Positions 1-8,840 of a stretch of DNA of 64,000 nucleotides are shown here, piece after piece (position 1 is the first letter of the stretch; each line of letters starts with the position of its first letter). Below the pieces are notes generated by a model. That model was not told where the DNA came from, searched no databases, and was given only the letters and a program-made list of their open reading frames with translations. The position numbers and the translations under genes are program-made. Origin of the DNA: Caballeronia glathei (GTDB lineage Bacteria > Pseudomonadota > Gammaproteobacteria > Burkholderiales > Burkholderiaceae); NCBI RefSeq assembly GCF_000698595.1, contig NZ_JFHC01000003.1:186001-250000 (forward strand), in the 5' to 3' direction.

Positions 1-1
1 G

Positions 2-820
2 GTCGGCACGAACCGGGGCGACTACGAAGTGGGCGAAGGGCTCGCCCGCGCCTTCGTCGGCCACGGCAGCGACGGACTGGTGCGCATCGAGAACGCGTCC
101 CTGTGGGGCGTCGAGGGCCAGAAGGCGACGCAGCCCGCCGCCACCGCGTACGCCTACCGCTCGCATTCGGGCTACTTCGGCATCGTCAATTCGGAGGAGG
201 CGTATCAGAACCTCGTGCGCTTCCTGTTCGGGGACGTGCGCGTGGACATCTGGCTCGATGTCGAGAGCGTGCGGCTGCCCGCCGACCTGGAGCAGAAAGC
301 GGGCGTCGAGGCGCTCTATCAGTTCGAGATTCGCGCGGCGCCGCGCGGCAAGCGCTGGTTCCTCACGCGCAGGACGGCGGTGGAGGATTCGCCCGCCTGC
401 AGGACCCACTCGCAGTTGAGCGGCGCGGACGCCCAGCAGCGCAGGATCTATCTGTCGACCGTGTTCCTCTCGAAGCGCGGCAAGGTGGACCAGGACCGCA
501 AGTCGCTTGCCTATGCGATGACCGTCGCCGTGAAGGTGCCCGACTACGAGATCGAGCGGCGCTTCTGGGCCGACGGGCACTACGAAGGCGCCGACCTGTT
601 CAGGGACACCGCCGTCATCGAGCTGACGCCGCCCGACGACGGAAAATCCGCATGGGACGTGAAGTACAGCTGGGCCAGCAACCCGGATGCGCCGATGACC
701 CGGCCCATCGACTTCACGGCCGCCGCCGACGGCAAGGTGGAACTGTCGATCGACTTCGCGAACCCCAACAAGCCCGGGATCTCGGGCAAGATCCGGCTCG
801 TGGTGAGGCCGTGGTCGTGA
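2..820 (+). CDS. C-terminal part of a probable alpha/beta-hydrolase (PGAP1/lipase-like), cut by the window edge
   Basis: The frame is open to the left edge, so the start lies outside; about 273 residues are visible. The first 60 residues contain NRGDYEVGEGLARAF, SDGLVRIENA and RSHSGYFGIVNSEEAY. This resembles the end of an esterase/lipase alpha/beta-hydrolase fold: a region following the acidic residue, then a histidine in the HSG context that could be the catalytic His. The remaining 180 residues have no motif I recognise and may form a beta-rich C-terminal domain. The nucleophile serine would be upstream of the window, so the enzyme class is an inference. The gene converges on the LysR gene that ends at 880. 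Confidence 0.6.
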   Translation, partial: VGTNRGDYEVGEGLARAFVGHGSDGLVRIENASLWGVEGQKATQPAATAYAYRSHSGYFGIVNSEEAYQNLVRFLFGDVRVDIWLDVESVRLPADLEQKAGVEALYQFEIRAAPRGKRWFLTRRTAVEDSPACRTHSQLSGADAQQRRIYLSTVFLSKRGKVDQDRKSLAYAMTVAVKVPDYEIERRFWADGHYEGADLFRDTAVIELTPPDDGKSAWDVKYSWASNPDAPMTRPIDFTAAADGKVELSIDFANPNKPGISGKIRLVVRPWS

Positions 821-879
821 GCGTGCGATCGTGCTCACCGGCCTTCATGTGCGTTCCCGGCCGGGGATCGCGCGAAACG

Positions 880-1860
880 CTACGAGCGTCCGGCCGCGGC
901 GCGCGTGCGCCGCGCGGGGCGCGCCGGGCGGACCGGCTGCAACTCGGACGGCGCGAGGAAAAACCGGCTGTTGTCGGCCATGCGCGCCACCATGAAGTCG
1001 ATGAAGGTCCTCACGCGCAGCGGCTGCTCCTTTCGATGCCCGTAGTAGATGTAGATCATTCCGTGCTGGCTCACGTGCTGCAGGAGCAGCGGCACGAGCC
1101 GGCCGCTGCGGATATGCTCGGTCGCGGTAAAACTTCCCAGCTGGCCGACGCCGAGGCCTGAAAGCACCGCCTGGGTCTCCATGTCGGTGTCGTTCACGCA
1201 GACCGTCGCGGGCACGTCACGATAGACGATCTCCTCGCCGACCTGAAACGCCCACGGTGCCATCTTGCCGGTGTTCGCCCGCCGATACCCCGTGCACCGG
1301 TGACGGGCCAGATCGTCGATGGACTCGGGCGCGCCATGCACCTCAATGTACGCAGGCGACGCGCAAATGATCAGCTGAATCGGCACGAGCCGGCGCGCAA
1401 TCGAGCCGCCCGCCGGCGGCGGGCCGCCGCGAAAACCCACGTCCGAACGTTCGGTCACGAGGTCGGTGAAGTGGTCGTCGAACTGCACTTCCAGCTGCAC
1501 GTTCGGGTAGCGCGCGACGAACTCCTCGAAGAACGGCCAGAGGACGGACAGCCCGAGCGCGCGCGGCGCGCTCACGCGCAACGGGCCGCCGACTTCCTCC
1601 GTCGAACGCCGGGCTTCGTCGAGCGCGGAGGACAGGATGGTGAGCGCGGGCTGCACGCTCTCGAAGAAGCGCTGCCCTTCCGCCGTCAGGCTCAGCTTGC
1701 GCGTGGTGCGAAAGAAAAGCCGCACGCCCAGTTCCTTTTCGAGCTGCATCACCGCGTGGCTCGCGGCCTGCGGCGAGATGCCCTGGTCGACGGCCGCCTT
1801 GCGCAGGCTGCCGAGCGTCGCCGCGCGCATGAAGATGGTGATCGCACGAATCTCGTTCAT
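880..1860 (-). CDS. LysR-family transcriptional regulator
   Basis: A 326-residue LTTR. The N-terminal winged helix-turn-helix covers residues 1-60 (MNEIRAITIFMRAATLGSLR, then SPQAASHAVMQLEKELG). It is followed by a substrate-binding-type effector domain (residues about 90-295) and a basic Arg/Pro/Ala-rich tail of about 30 residues that such proteins usually lack. It is divergent from the SDR gene at 1983 across a 122-bp gap holding a dyad typical of LTTR sites (1890-1908), so it most likely controls that SDR and itself. The effector is unknown. Confidence 0.9.
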   Translation of the reverse strand: MNEIRAITIFMRAATLGSLRKAAVDQGISPQAASHAVMQLEKELGVRLFFRTTRKLSLTAEGQRFFESVQPALTILSSALDEARRSTEEVGGPLRVSAPRALGLSVLWPFFEEFVARYPNVQLEVQFDDHFTDLVTERSDVGFRGGPPPAGGSIARRLVPIQLIICASPAYIEVHGAPESIDDLARHRCTGYRRANTGKMAPWAFQVGEEIVYRDVPATVCVNDTDMETQAVLSGLGVGQLGSFTATEHIRSGRLVPLLLQHVSQHGMIYIYYGHRKEQPLRVRTFIDFMVARMADNSRFFLAPSELQPVRPARPARRTRAAAGRS

Positions 1861-1889
1861 CGTGGCCGCCCCGGATTAGCAAATGGAAG

Positions 1890-1908
1890 TTGATTATCAG
1901 TCTATCAA
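1890..1908. promoter_or_regulatory. Putative LysR-type operator dyad
   Basis: The sequence TTGAT, nine bases, ATCAA is an interrupted dyad of the T-N11-A class used by LysR proteins. It sits between the divergent LysR (start 1860) and SDR (start 1983) genes. The palindrome is seen directly; binding is inferred. Confidence 0.45.
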
Positions 1909-1982
1909 TGTGCGGCTAGTTTGCGTGACTCGCCGGCCCTAACATGGCGTCACTTTCACTACACACCCGAAGGAGATACATC

Positions 1983-2840
1983 ATGGCTGAAGTCAAACAG
2001 AACGGTTTCAAGCGTGTATGGCTCATCACCGGCGCCTCGCGCGGCATCGGCGCACTGATCGCCGAAGCGGCGATCGCCGACGGCAACGCCGTGGTGGCGG
2101 CGGGCCGCAACGTCAAGGCGATCGTCGAGCGTCTGGGCGAGTCGGCCGCGCTCCTGCCGGTGGCGCTCGACGTGACGGACGAAGCGCAGGCGCACGCCGC
2201 GGTCAAGGCCGCCGTCGCGAAGTTCGGCCGCATCGACGTGCTGGTCAACAACGCGGGATTCGGTCTGCTCGGCGCGGTCGAGGAATCCTCCGACGCCGAC
2301 ACGCGCCGCATGTACGACACGAACGTGTTCGGCTTGCTGAACATCACCCGCGCCGTGCTGCCGACGATGCGCGCCAACCGTTCCGGCCATGTGATCAACA
2401 TCTCCTCGATCGGCGGCTATCGCGGGGCGGCGGGGTTCGGTGTGTACTCGTCGACGAAGTTCGCGGTCGAAGGCATCACCGAAGCGCTGCATGACGAACT
2501 GAAGCCGCTCGGCATTCATGCCACGGTGGTCGAACCGGGCTACTTCCGCACCGACTTTCTCGATGCCTCCTCGCTCGTCGTGGCGCCCGACGTGATCGAA
2601 GACTACGACGCCACTTCGGGCGAAGTGCGCCGCGTCGCGGCCCGCCTGAATCACAGCCAGCCGGGCGACCCGAAGAAGCTCGCCGCCGCGATGGTCACGC
2701 TGGTCGACGCGAAGACGCCGCCGCTGCGCCTGCCGCTCGGCACCGACACGCTTGCGGCCATCGCCCGGAAGAACGCGTATGTCGAGCAGGAAACGCAGAC
2801 GTGGAGAGAACTGTCGGCATCGACGGACTTTTCCGCGTAA
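1983..2840 (+). CDS. SDR-family NAD(P)-dependent oxidoreductase
   Basis: A 285-residue classical short-chain dehydrogenase/reductase. The nucleotide-binding motif TGASRGIG lies near residue 15, the structural NNAG motif follows about 75 residues later, and the catalytic Ser (NISSIGG) and YSSTK are both present. The C-terminal 100 residues are longer than in FabG-type SDRs, as in enzymes acting on larger substrates. The ATG at 1983 is chosen because AAGGAG lies 9 bp upstream; an in-frame ATG at 1944 lacks such a site. The gene is divergent from the LysR gene at 880-1860 and ends before a strong terminator, so it is probably a single-gene unit. The substrate is unknown. Confidence 0.9.
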   Translation: MAEVKQNGFKRVWLITGASRGIGALIAEAAIADGNAVVAAGRNVKAIVERLGESAALLPVALDVTDEAQAHAAVKAAVAKFGRIDVLVNNAGFGLLGAVEESSDADTRRMYDTNVFGLLNITRAVLPTMRANRSGHVINISSIGGYRGAAGFGVYSSTKFAVEGITEALHDELKPLGIHATVVEPGYFRTDFLDASSLVVAPDVIEDYDATSGEVRRVAARLNHSQPGDPKKLAAAMVTLVDAKTPPLRLPLGTDTLAAIARKNAYVEQETQTWRELSASTDFSA

Positions 2841-2899
2841 GCGTCAGACGCCCTTCGCCGCAACCGATGCGCTGAAGGCCAACCACTGAGCCGTGCCGC

Positions 2900-2934
2900 G
2901 CGCCCGCCGCTTTTCGAAAGCGGCGGGCGCTTTT
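2900..2934 (+). terminator. Rho-independent terminator after the SDR gene
   Basis: A perfect 14-bp stem (2900-2913 with 2917-2930) closes a 3-base TCG loop and is followed by TTTT. It lies 60 bp after the SDR stop codon. Confidence 0.85.
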
Positions 2935-3154
2935 GCGTGACGCCACCCCATCCCCCGCGCAGCCTGCCGCGCCGCTCTCGATTGACGAGAAGTCAACCAT
3001 CCCTTCCGAAAATGTCGTTTGAGGCGCCCCCGTCGAGCGCCCTAGCATTCATTCACGCCATGCGGTTCCGTGTTTATGCGAAACGGTCCGCACGGCGCAT
3101 CACAAGGCCCGAATGACAGGACCCACCTCGCAGGCTATCCATAGAGACGGAGAC
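2935..3154. other. Intergenic region before the acyl-CoA operon
   Basis: No gene is seen. This stretch runs from the terminator to the MHS transporter start and should hold the promoter of the 3155-7666 operon. I could not assign a clear -35/-10 pair. Confidence 0.5.
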
Positions 3155-4459
3155 ATGAACACTATCCTGACCACCCATCCGGACGCGAAGTCCGACGCCC
3201 TCACGCCTGCGCAACGCAAGGCGATGTTCGCCGCGACGCTCGGCACAATGGTCGAATGGGCCGACTGGCTCATCTACGCCACGCTCTCGTCGGTGTTCTC
3301 GCGGCAGTTCTTTCCGTCGAGCGACCCCGCGGTCAGCCTGCTTTCATCGTTCGCGGTATTCGCGGTCGGCTTCCTGATGCGCCCGATCGGCGGTGCGGTG
3401 CTCGGCGCTTACGGCGACCGGCACGGACGCAAGAAGGGCCTCACGCTGTCGATCACGCTGATGGCGCTCGGCTCGTTCATCATCGCCTTCTGCCCCGGAT
3501 ACGCGTCGATCGGTCTCGCGGCGCCCGTGATCCTGATCATCGCGCGGCTCTTGCAGGGCTTCTCGGCGGGCGGCGAGTTCGGCTCCGCGTCGACCTTCCT
3601 GATCGAGACCGCCTCGCCGCGCCGCCGTGCGTTCGCGGGCTCGTGGCAGCACTTCGCGGTGAACGCGGGCGTGCTCGTCGCGGCGATGATCGGCTTCCTG
3701 CTGACCTCGGTGTTCGACGACGCCACGATGGCCGCCTGGGGCTGGCGCGTCGGCTTCGCGGTCGCGGGGCTGATGGGGTTTGTCGCGCTGTGGGTGCGGC
3801 TCGCCGTCGACGAGACACAGGCGTTCAAGCGTTCGGCTGCACGTGAACGCGAGCACCACAACCCGCTGCGCTCGATGCTCAAGGAGCATCCGAAGGCCGC
3901 GCTGCGCGTGATCTGCATCGCGATGGCGGGCAACCTGCTGAACTATCTCTGGCTCGTCCACTTCCCGACCTACGTGCACCTGAAGACGGGCCTGCCGCTG
4001 CGCGAAGCCTTCACGGCGAGCGGCATCTCCATCGTGGTGTCGCTCGTGCTGATCCCGCTCGTGGGGATGCTTGCCGACCGCATCGGCCGCAAGCCCGTGC
4101 TGATGATGTTCGCCGGCGGCTCCGCGCTCTTCGCGTATCCGGGTCTGAACCTGCTCAGCAACGACTTCTGGACGGACACGCTGCTCGTCACGATCGGCAT
4201 GGCGCTCGTGACGGGCTTCTCGGCCACCTGCGCAGCCGTCATGGCCGAGCAGTTTCCGGCCAAGGTGCGCGTGACGGGCGTGGCGCTGCCCTACGCGATC
4301 TCCGTGACGCTCTTTGGCGGCACGGCGCCCTACATCATGACCGCGATGACCAACGCGGGCCACTCCGGCCTGATCTGGGTCTACGTGGCCGGCATCTCGC
4401 TCGTGGGCTTCGTGGTCTACGCGACGATGCCCGAAACGAAGGGCAAGGAGCTGGACTGA
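3155..4459 (+). CDS. MFS transporter, metabolite:H+ symporter (MHS) family
   Basis: A 434-residue inner-membrane carrier with about 12 hydrophobic segments. The MHS signature appears as GTMVEWADWLIYATL in the first segment, RPIGGAVLGAYGDRHGRKK in loop 2-3 and LLQGFSAGGEFGSA in segment 4. Loop 8-9 carries a second copy of the motif (LADRIGRKP). Family members import carboxylates such as benzoate derivatives, citrate, ketoglutarate or shikimate with protons. The ATG at 3155 has GGAG close upstream; an earlier in-frame ATG at 3113 would add 14 residues. It leads a gene run for acyl-CoA breakdown, so its cargo is probably the organic acid those enzymes degrade (inference). Confidence 0.88.
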   Translation: MNTILTTHPDAKSDALTPAQRKAMFAATLGTMVEWADWLIYATLSSVFSRQFFPSSDPAVSLLSSFAVFAVGFLMRPIGGAVLGAYGDRHGRKKGLTLSITLMALGSFIIAFCPGYASIGLAAPVILIIARLLQGFSAGGEFGSASTFLIETASPRRRAFAGSWQHFAVNAGVLVAAMIGFLLTSVFDDATMAAWGWRVGFAVAGLMGFVALWVRLAVDETQAFKRSAAREREHHNPLRSMLKEHPKAALRVICIAMAGNLLNYLWLVHFPTYVHLKTGLPLREAFTASGISIVVSLVLIPLVGMLADRIGRKPVLMMFAGGSALFAYPGLNLLSNDFWTDTLLVTIGMALVTGFSATCAAVMAEQFPAKVRVTGVALPYAISVTLFGGTAPYIMTAMTNAGHSGLIWVYVAGISLVGFVVYATMPETKGKELD

Positions 4460-4513
4460 GCACCGTTCGCGCGTCCTTCTTCTCCTCATCATTCGCCTGA
4501 CAGGAAAACCATC

Positions 4514-4894
4514 ATGACCGACAACGCTGACACGACCGCAACCGGACGTCCGTACTGGCAGACGCCCGACGGCAAACACCTCGCCGCATGCGAGGAACGC
4601 GCGAGCCGCGAGCGCTTCTTTCCGCCGATCCCGCAGGGCTCGCCGCTTCACGCGCGCTACGAGAGCATCACGCTCGGCGACGAAGCGCGCATCTACAGCT
4701 TCACCGTGATCCATCCGCACCCGAAAAGCGGCAAGGCGCCGTTCGCGCTGGTGTATGCGGATTTCCCCGAGAAGGTCAGGGTGTTCGGGATCTACGAGGG
4801 CGACGGGCGGCCGTCCATCGGAGAACGCGTGCGCGTCGTCATCGGCGCGGCCGAAAGCGGCGCGCCGCGCTACACGTTCACCGCCGCGCGTTGA
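4514..4894 (+). CDS. DUF35 OB-fold protein (thiolase partner), without zinc ribbon
   Basis: A 126-residue protein with the DUF35/OB-fold pattern: a central ITLGDEARIYSFTVIHP strand region, then FALVYADFPEKVRVFG and a GERVRVVIG strand. DUF35 proteins pair with SCP2-type thiolases, or with hydratase domains as in ChsH2, and help hold acyl-CoA. The next gene, 28 bp downstream, is such a thiolase, which fits. Typical members carry an N-terminal rubredoxin-like zinc ribbon with four cysteines; this one has a single cysteine, so the ribbon is missing. Function as a thiolase accessory subunit is inferred from family and position. Confidence 0.8.
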   Translation: MTDNADTTATGRPYWQTPDGKHLAACEERASRERFFPPIPQGSPLHARYESITLGDEARIYSFTVIHPHPKSGKAPFALVYADFPEKVRVFGIYEGDGRPSIGERVRVVIGAAESGAPRYTFTAAR

Positions 4895-4922
4895 GCGCGC
4901 CTCCCATCACAGATCGAGAAGC

Positions 4923-6077
4923 ATGATGAAAGACATCTATATTTCAGGCGTCGCGATGACGCGATTCGGCAAGCACGACCAGGCGTCGATGCAGGACCTC
5001 GCGCAGGAAGCCGTGCTCGGCGCGGTGGCGGATGCATCGGAGACGCTCGACAACGTCGAGGCGTTCTACTGCGGCAACGTGTTCGGCGGCATGATCCTCG
5101 GGCAGGTGCTGCTGCGCGATCTCGCGCTTGCGGGAGTGCCCGTCTACAACATCGAAAATGCCTGCGCGAGCGGCGCGAGCGCCGTGCATCTCGCGATGCA
5201 CGCACTCCGTGCCGGTGTCTACGAGACGGTGGTCGTGTTCGGCGTCGAGCAGTTGACGAAGCTCGGCGGCGGCACGATCCCGCTGCAGCTGAACGACTAC
5301 AAGACGGGGCTTTACGCGGAGCAGGGCATGGTGCTCCCGGCCGTCTACGCGATGCGCGGCACGCGCTATCTGCACGAGCACGGCGTGACGAGCGAGGTGC
5401 TTGCCAAGGTCGCGGTGAAGAACCGCTACAACGGGAGCCTCAACCCTTATGCGCAGACGCGCAAGGAAACCACGGTGGACGAAGTGCTCGGCTCGCGCAT
5501 GATCGCCGATCCGCTGACGCTGCTGCAATGCTGCCCGTCGGCGGTCGATGGCTCCGCGGCCCTCGTCCTCACCACGCGCAAGCCGCAGGGACGCCACGCG
5601 CCGGTGCGGATCATCGGCTCGGTCGTGCAGTCGGGCATTCGCGAGCAGCACGACGACGACATTCTCGATGCCGAGATCACCGCGCGCGCCGCGCGCCTCG
5701 CCTACCGGCAGGCGGGCATCGGGCCGTCGGAGGTGGATGTCGTGGAGTTGCACGACGCCTTCACGATCGCCGAGCTCATCTACTACGAAGCGCTCGGCCT
5801 GTGCGCACCGGGCGAAGGCGCGGCGCTGCTCGAATCCGGCGAGACCTCGCTTTCCGGCCGCATTCCCGTGAGCCCGAGCGGCGGCCTGCTCGCGAAGGGT
5901 CACCCGCTCGGCGCGACCGGCGTCGCGCAGATGACCGAGATCGTCTGGCAGCTTCAGCGCCGCGCGGGTGACCGGCAGATCACGAAGCACGCCCGCATCG
6001 GCCTGGCGCAATGCACGGGCGGCGGCATTGCGGGCGTCGATCACGCGGCGTCGTCGGTTCATATCCTTTCCCTGTGA
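4923..6077 (+). CDS. Thiolase, SCP2/lipid-transfer type
   Basis: A 384-residue thiolase-fold enzyme that probably cleaves a 3-ketoacyl-CoA, possibly by retro-aldol action as in Ltp2-like members. The nucleophile cysteine is C81 in ENACASGASAVHLA. The HDAF motif marks the SCP-x branch, GHPLGATG holds H327, and QCTGGG holds C364. The start is an ATG doublet (4923/4926) after GAGAAG; a longer frame to 4755 would overlap the DUF35 gene and is unlikely. It overlaps nothing and stops 8 bp before the SDR gene. Together with the DUF35 protein it probably forms the carbon-carbon cleavage step of the pathway. Confidence 0.88.
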   Translation: MMKDIYISGVAMTRFGKHDQASMQDLAQEAVLGAVADASETLDNVEAFYCGNVFGGMILGQVLLRDLALAGVPVYNIENACASGASAVHLAMHALRAGVYETVVVFGVEQLTKLGGGTIPLQLNDYKTGLYAEQGMVLPAVYAMRGTRYLHEHGVTSEVLAKVAVKNRYNGSLNPYAQTRKETTVDEVLGSRMIADPLTLLQCCPSAVDGSAALVLTTRKPQGRHAPVRIIGSVVQSGIREQHDDDILDAEITARAARLAYRQAGIGPSEVDVVELHDAFTIAELIYYEALGLCAPGEGAALLESGETSLSGRIPVSPSGGLLAKGHPLGATGVAQMTEIVWQLQRRAGDRQITKHARIGLAQCTGGGIAGVDHAASSVHILSL

Positions 6078-6085
6078 GTCTGATC

Positions 6086-6853
6086 ATGCAAACAGTTCAA
6101 TCAAACGGCGCAGGCGAAGTCGCCATCGTCACCGGCGGCGCGAAGGGGATCGGCTTCGGCATCGCGGCAGAGCTCGCCCGCTCGGGACGCCATGTCGCGA
6201 TCTTCGATCTCGATCGCGCGAGCCTCGAAGAAGCGCAGGCGGCGCTTTCGAAGGAAGGCCGCGAAGTGCTCGCGCTTTCCGTCGACGTGACGAAGAGCGA
6301 ATCGGTGGCGCAAGGTGTCGAAGCCGTCATCGAGCGCTTCGGCCGTATCGACGTGCTCGTGAACAATGCGGGCATCGTGCGTGACAAGCGCATCACGAAG
6401 ATGAGCGACGAAGACTGGGACGCGGTCATCGACGTGAACCTGAAGTCGCAGTTCCTCTGCTGCCGCGCGGTGCTCAGGCACATGTCGGCGGCGCAGTACG
6501 GACGCATCGTGAACATCTCGTCGCGCGCGTGGCTGGGCGGCGTGGGCCAGTCGAACTACTCGGCGGCGAAGGGCGGCGTGGTGAGTCTCACGCGCAGTCT
6601 CGCGCTCGAGTGGGCGAGCGCGAACGTGACGGTCAATGCGGTGGCGCCCGGCATCGTCGATACGCCGCTCTTTCGCACCTTCGACGAAGACCTTCAGGCA
6701 CGGCTGAAGAAGTCGGTTCCGGTGCAGCGCATCGGCACGCCCGAGGACATCGCGCAAGCGGTACTGTTCTTCGCGCAGCGCGAGGCGTCGTACATCACGG
6801 GGCAGACGCTCTATGTGTGCGGCGGCCGCTCGCTCGCGTCGCCGAGCGTTTGA
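6086..6853 (+). CDS. SDR-family 3-hydroxyacyl-CoA dehydrogenase/FabG-like reductase
   Basis: A 255-residue classical SDR. TGGAKGIG binds the cofactor, an Asp-rich stretch after the second strand (FDLDRAS) points to NAD rather than NADP, NNAG follows, and the catalytic Ser (NISS) and YSAAK are intact. The C-terminal PEDIAQAVLFFAQREASYITGQ region is typical of FabG-like members. Set 8 bp after the thiolase and 9 bp before the hydratase, it most likely oxidises the 3-hydroxyacyl-CoA made by the hydratase. The exact substrate cannot be read from sequence. Confidence 0.88.
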   Translation: MQTVQSNGAGEVAIVTGGAKGIGFGIAAELARSGRHVAIFDLDRASLEEAQAALSKEGREVLALSVDVTKSESVAQGVEAVIERFGRIDVLVNNAGIVRDKRITKMSDEDWDAVIDVNLKSQFLCCRAVLRHMSAAQYGRIVNISSRAWLGGVGQSNYSAAKGGVVSLTRSLALEWASANVTVNAVAPGIVDTPLFRTFDEDLQARLKKSVPVQRIGTPEDIAQAVLFFAQREASYITGQTLYVCGGRSLASPSV

Positions 6854-6862
6854 GGAGGCATC

Positions 6863-7666
6863 ATGGCGATTCATTACGCGGTTTCGAACCATGTGGCGAC
6901 GGTCACGCTCGATCGTCCCGAAGCGCTCAACGCGCTCGATCTCGGCAGCCTGCGCGAGCTGCGCGCGGTGCTCGCCGACGCACGCGACGATGACGACGTG
7001 CGTGTGATCGTGCTGACCGGTGCGGGCACGAAGTCTTTCTGCGTCGGCGCCGACCTGAAGAACACGCTGCCGCCGTCGACGAACTTCGGCGCGTCGTTCG
7101 TCAAGTCGATCGACCGGGCGGCGGCGGAAGGCGTGTACGTGCGCCTGATCGACCTGAGCACGCTGCGCATCTTCAAGCCGCTCATCGCGGCGATCAACGG
7201 CTACTGTCTCGGCGGAGGGCTGGAGCTCGCGCTGCAATGCGACCTGCGCGTCGCGGCCGGCAACGCGGTGTTCGGCCTGCCGGAAGCCGTGGTCGCGAGC
7301 ATTCCGGCCGTGTGCGGCATTCAGGCGCTGCAACGCGCGGTGCCGAGCGCCATCGCGATGAAGATGCTCCTCACCGGCTGCAAGATCGACGCGGCCTATG
7401 CGGAGCGCGTCGGCCTCGTGTCCGATGTCGTGCCGCCCGAAAGCCTGCTCGACAAGGCGCGTGAACTGGCCGCGACGATCGCGGCGAACGGCCCGCTCGC
7501 GGTGCAGATGATCAAGAAGGTCGCCGAGACGAGCAGCAACGTGCCGCTCGCGCAGGCGATCGAATTCACGGAACTGGCGTGGGGCGCGATGCGGGAATCG
7601 GAAGATCGCGTCGAAGGCCGCAGGGCTTTCGCGGAGAAGCGCAAGCCGGGCTACAAGGGCCGTTAG
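6863..7666 (+). CDS. Enoyl-CoA hydratase/isomerase (crotonase family)
   Basis: A 267-residue crotonase-fold enzyme. The oxyanion-hole motifs are FCVGADLK and NGYCLGGGLEL. The two catalytic glutamates that match rat hydratase Glu144 and Glu164 are both present, at E121 (GGGLEL) and E141 (GLPEAV). The C-terminal EGRRAFAEKRKP is also canonical, so real hydratase activity is likely. GAGGAG directly precedes the ATG. It is the last gene of the 3155-7666 run and converges on a LysR gene across a GC hairpin. Confidence 0.9.
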   Translation: MAIHYAVSNHVATVTLDRPEALNALDLGSLRELRAVLADARDDDDVRVIVLTGAGTKSFCVGADLKNTLPPSTNFGASFVKSIDRAAAEGVYVRLIDLSTLRIFKPLIAAINGYCLGGGLELALQCDLRVAAGNAVFGLPEAVVASIPAVCGIQALQRAVPSAIAMKMLLTGCKIDAAYAERVGLVSDVVPPESLLDKARELAATIAANGPLAVQMIKKVAETSSNVPLAQAIEFTELAWGAMRESEDRVEGRRAFAEKRKPGYKGR

Positions 7667-7682
7667 TCCGACACAGCCAGTC

Positions 7683-7705
7683 GCCCGCGTGTCGTGCGCG
7701 CGGGC
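7683..7705. terminator. Hairpin between convergent genes
   Basis: GCCCGCG and CGCGGGC form a 7-bp stem with a 9-base loop between the hydratase stop and the LysR stop. It has no T-run, so it is only a possible bidirectional terminator. Confidence 0.35.
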
Positions 7706-8605
7706 TCAGGGTTCCTCGCGGCCGCTCGACACGAGCCAGTCGCGGAACTCCGAGAATTCCGGCGACGACTCGCGGTTCTTCGGATAGACGAGGTAGTACG
7801 TGAAGCTGCCTTCATCGAGGACGAAGGAGAAGGGCATGACGAGACGGCCGGCTTCCAGGTCGTCCATCACGAGCACGCGCTGCGCGATCGCGACGCCGTT
7901 GCCCTGCGACGCGGCGAGATAGGCAAGGATCGAGCTTTCGTAGCTCAGCCCGCCGAGCGGATTCACGCCGCGCACGCCCGCCGCCGTGAGCCACTTGGCC
8001 CAGTCCTCGCGGCGCGCGAGCGAATGCAGCAGCGTGAGATCGCGTAGCGCTTCGGGCGTGGCGTCGCACAGGCCCGGATGCGCTTCGAGGAAAGCGGGGC
8101 TGCACACGGGCACGAGTTCGTTGGGCACGAGGCGGTCGAAGCCGAGCTCCGACGACGGTGCATGCGACAGCCGGATCGCCGCGTCGACGTCTTCGGCGGC
8201 GAAATCGACGGGCTGCAGCGAGGTGGTGAGGCTCACGTCGATGTCCGGATGCTGCGCATGAAACGAGGAGAGCCGCGGGATCAGCCACTTCATCGAAAAC
8301 GTGGTGTAGGCGCGGATTTTCAGCGTGCGCCGTCGGCGGCTTTCGGTGAGGTTGACGGTCGCCGTGCGCAGCATCTCGAACGCCCTCACGACATCGACGA
8401 GATAGCGTTCTCCATACGCCGTGAGCGTGATCGCGCGGTGCGTGCGCTCGAACAGCATGAGCCCGAGCTGGTCTTCCAGCCCCTTGATCTGGCGGCTCAC
8501 GGCAGCGGGCGTGACATTCAGCTCGTCGGCGGCGAGCTGGATGCTCAGCAGTCTGCCGGATGCTTCGAAAGCGCGCAGGGCATTGAGTGAAGGTAGCGTT
8601 CGCAT
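7706..8605 (-). CDS. LysR-family regulator, GcvA/AmpR-like branch
   Basis: An LTTR of 299 residues if the ATG at 8605 is used (MRTLPSLNALRAFEASGRL); an ATG at 8620 would add five residues. Neither has a clear ribosome-binding site. The helix-turn-helix (TPAAVSRQIKGLEDQLG) and ERTHRAITLTAYG are typical of the GcvA-like branch. The effector domain follows from about residue 90. It is divergent from the double CoA-transferase gene at 8841 and convergent with the hydratase, so it may govern both CoA-related units. Confidence 0.9.
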   Translation of the reverse strand: MRTLPSLNALRAFEASGRLLSIQLAADELNVTPAAVSRQIKGLEDQLGLMLFERTHRAITLTAYGERYLVDVVRAFEMLRTATVNLTESRRRRTLKIRAYTTFSMKWLIPRLSSFHAQHPDIDVSLTTSLQPVDFAAEDVDAAIRLSHAPSSELGFDRLVPNELVPVCSPAFLEAHPGLCDATPEALRDLTLLHSLARREDWAKWLTAAGVRGVNPLGGLSYESSILAYLAASQGNGVAIAQRVLVMDDLEAGRLVMPFSFVLDEGSFTYYLVYPKNRESSPEFSEFRDWLVSSGREEP

Positions 8606-8840
8606 GCGAAATGCTAGCACGCGACGCGGCCGGGACGCACGCGGTGAACGATGCCCGGGAGCGTGCCCGCCGCGCGGCGCGGGGTCGATGGAACCCCGTT
8701 GATGAAAACTCAGGCGAGGGCGCAGGAAAAGTCGGTTGAGACCCGGCCCCCGCGCTCGTATCTTTTATGAAAGAGCACCGTGAATGTGGAGGCGACCTCT
8801 TCGCCCGCCGCACGGATGCATGGCGAATACGGAGACTGAC

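Noticed and set aside
6863-7666. Possible loss of a catalytic glutamate in the enoyl-CoA hydratase
   Set aside because: After placing the rat enzyme motifs correctly (GGCEL and GQPE), both glutamates are present at E121 and E141.
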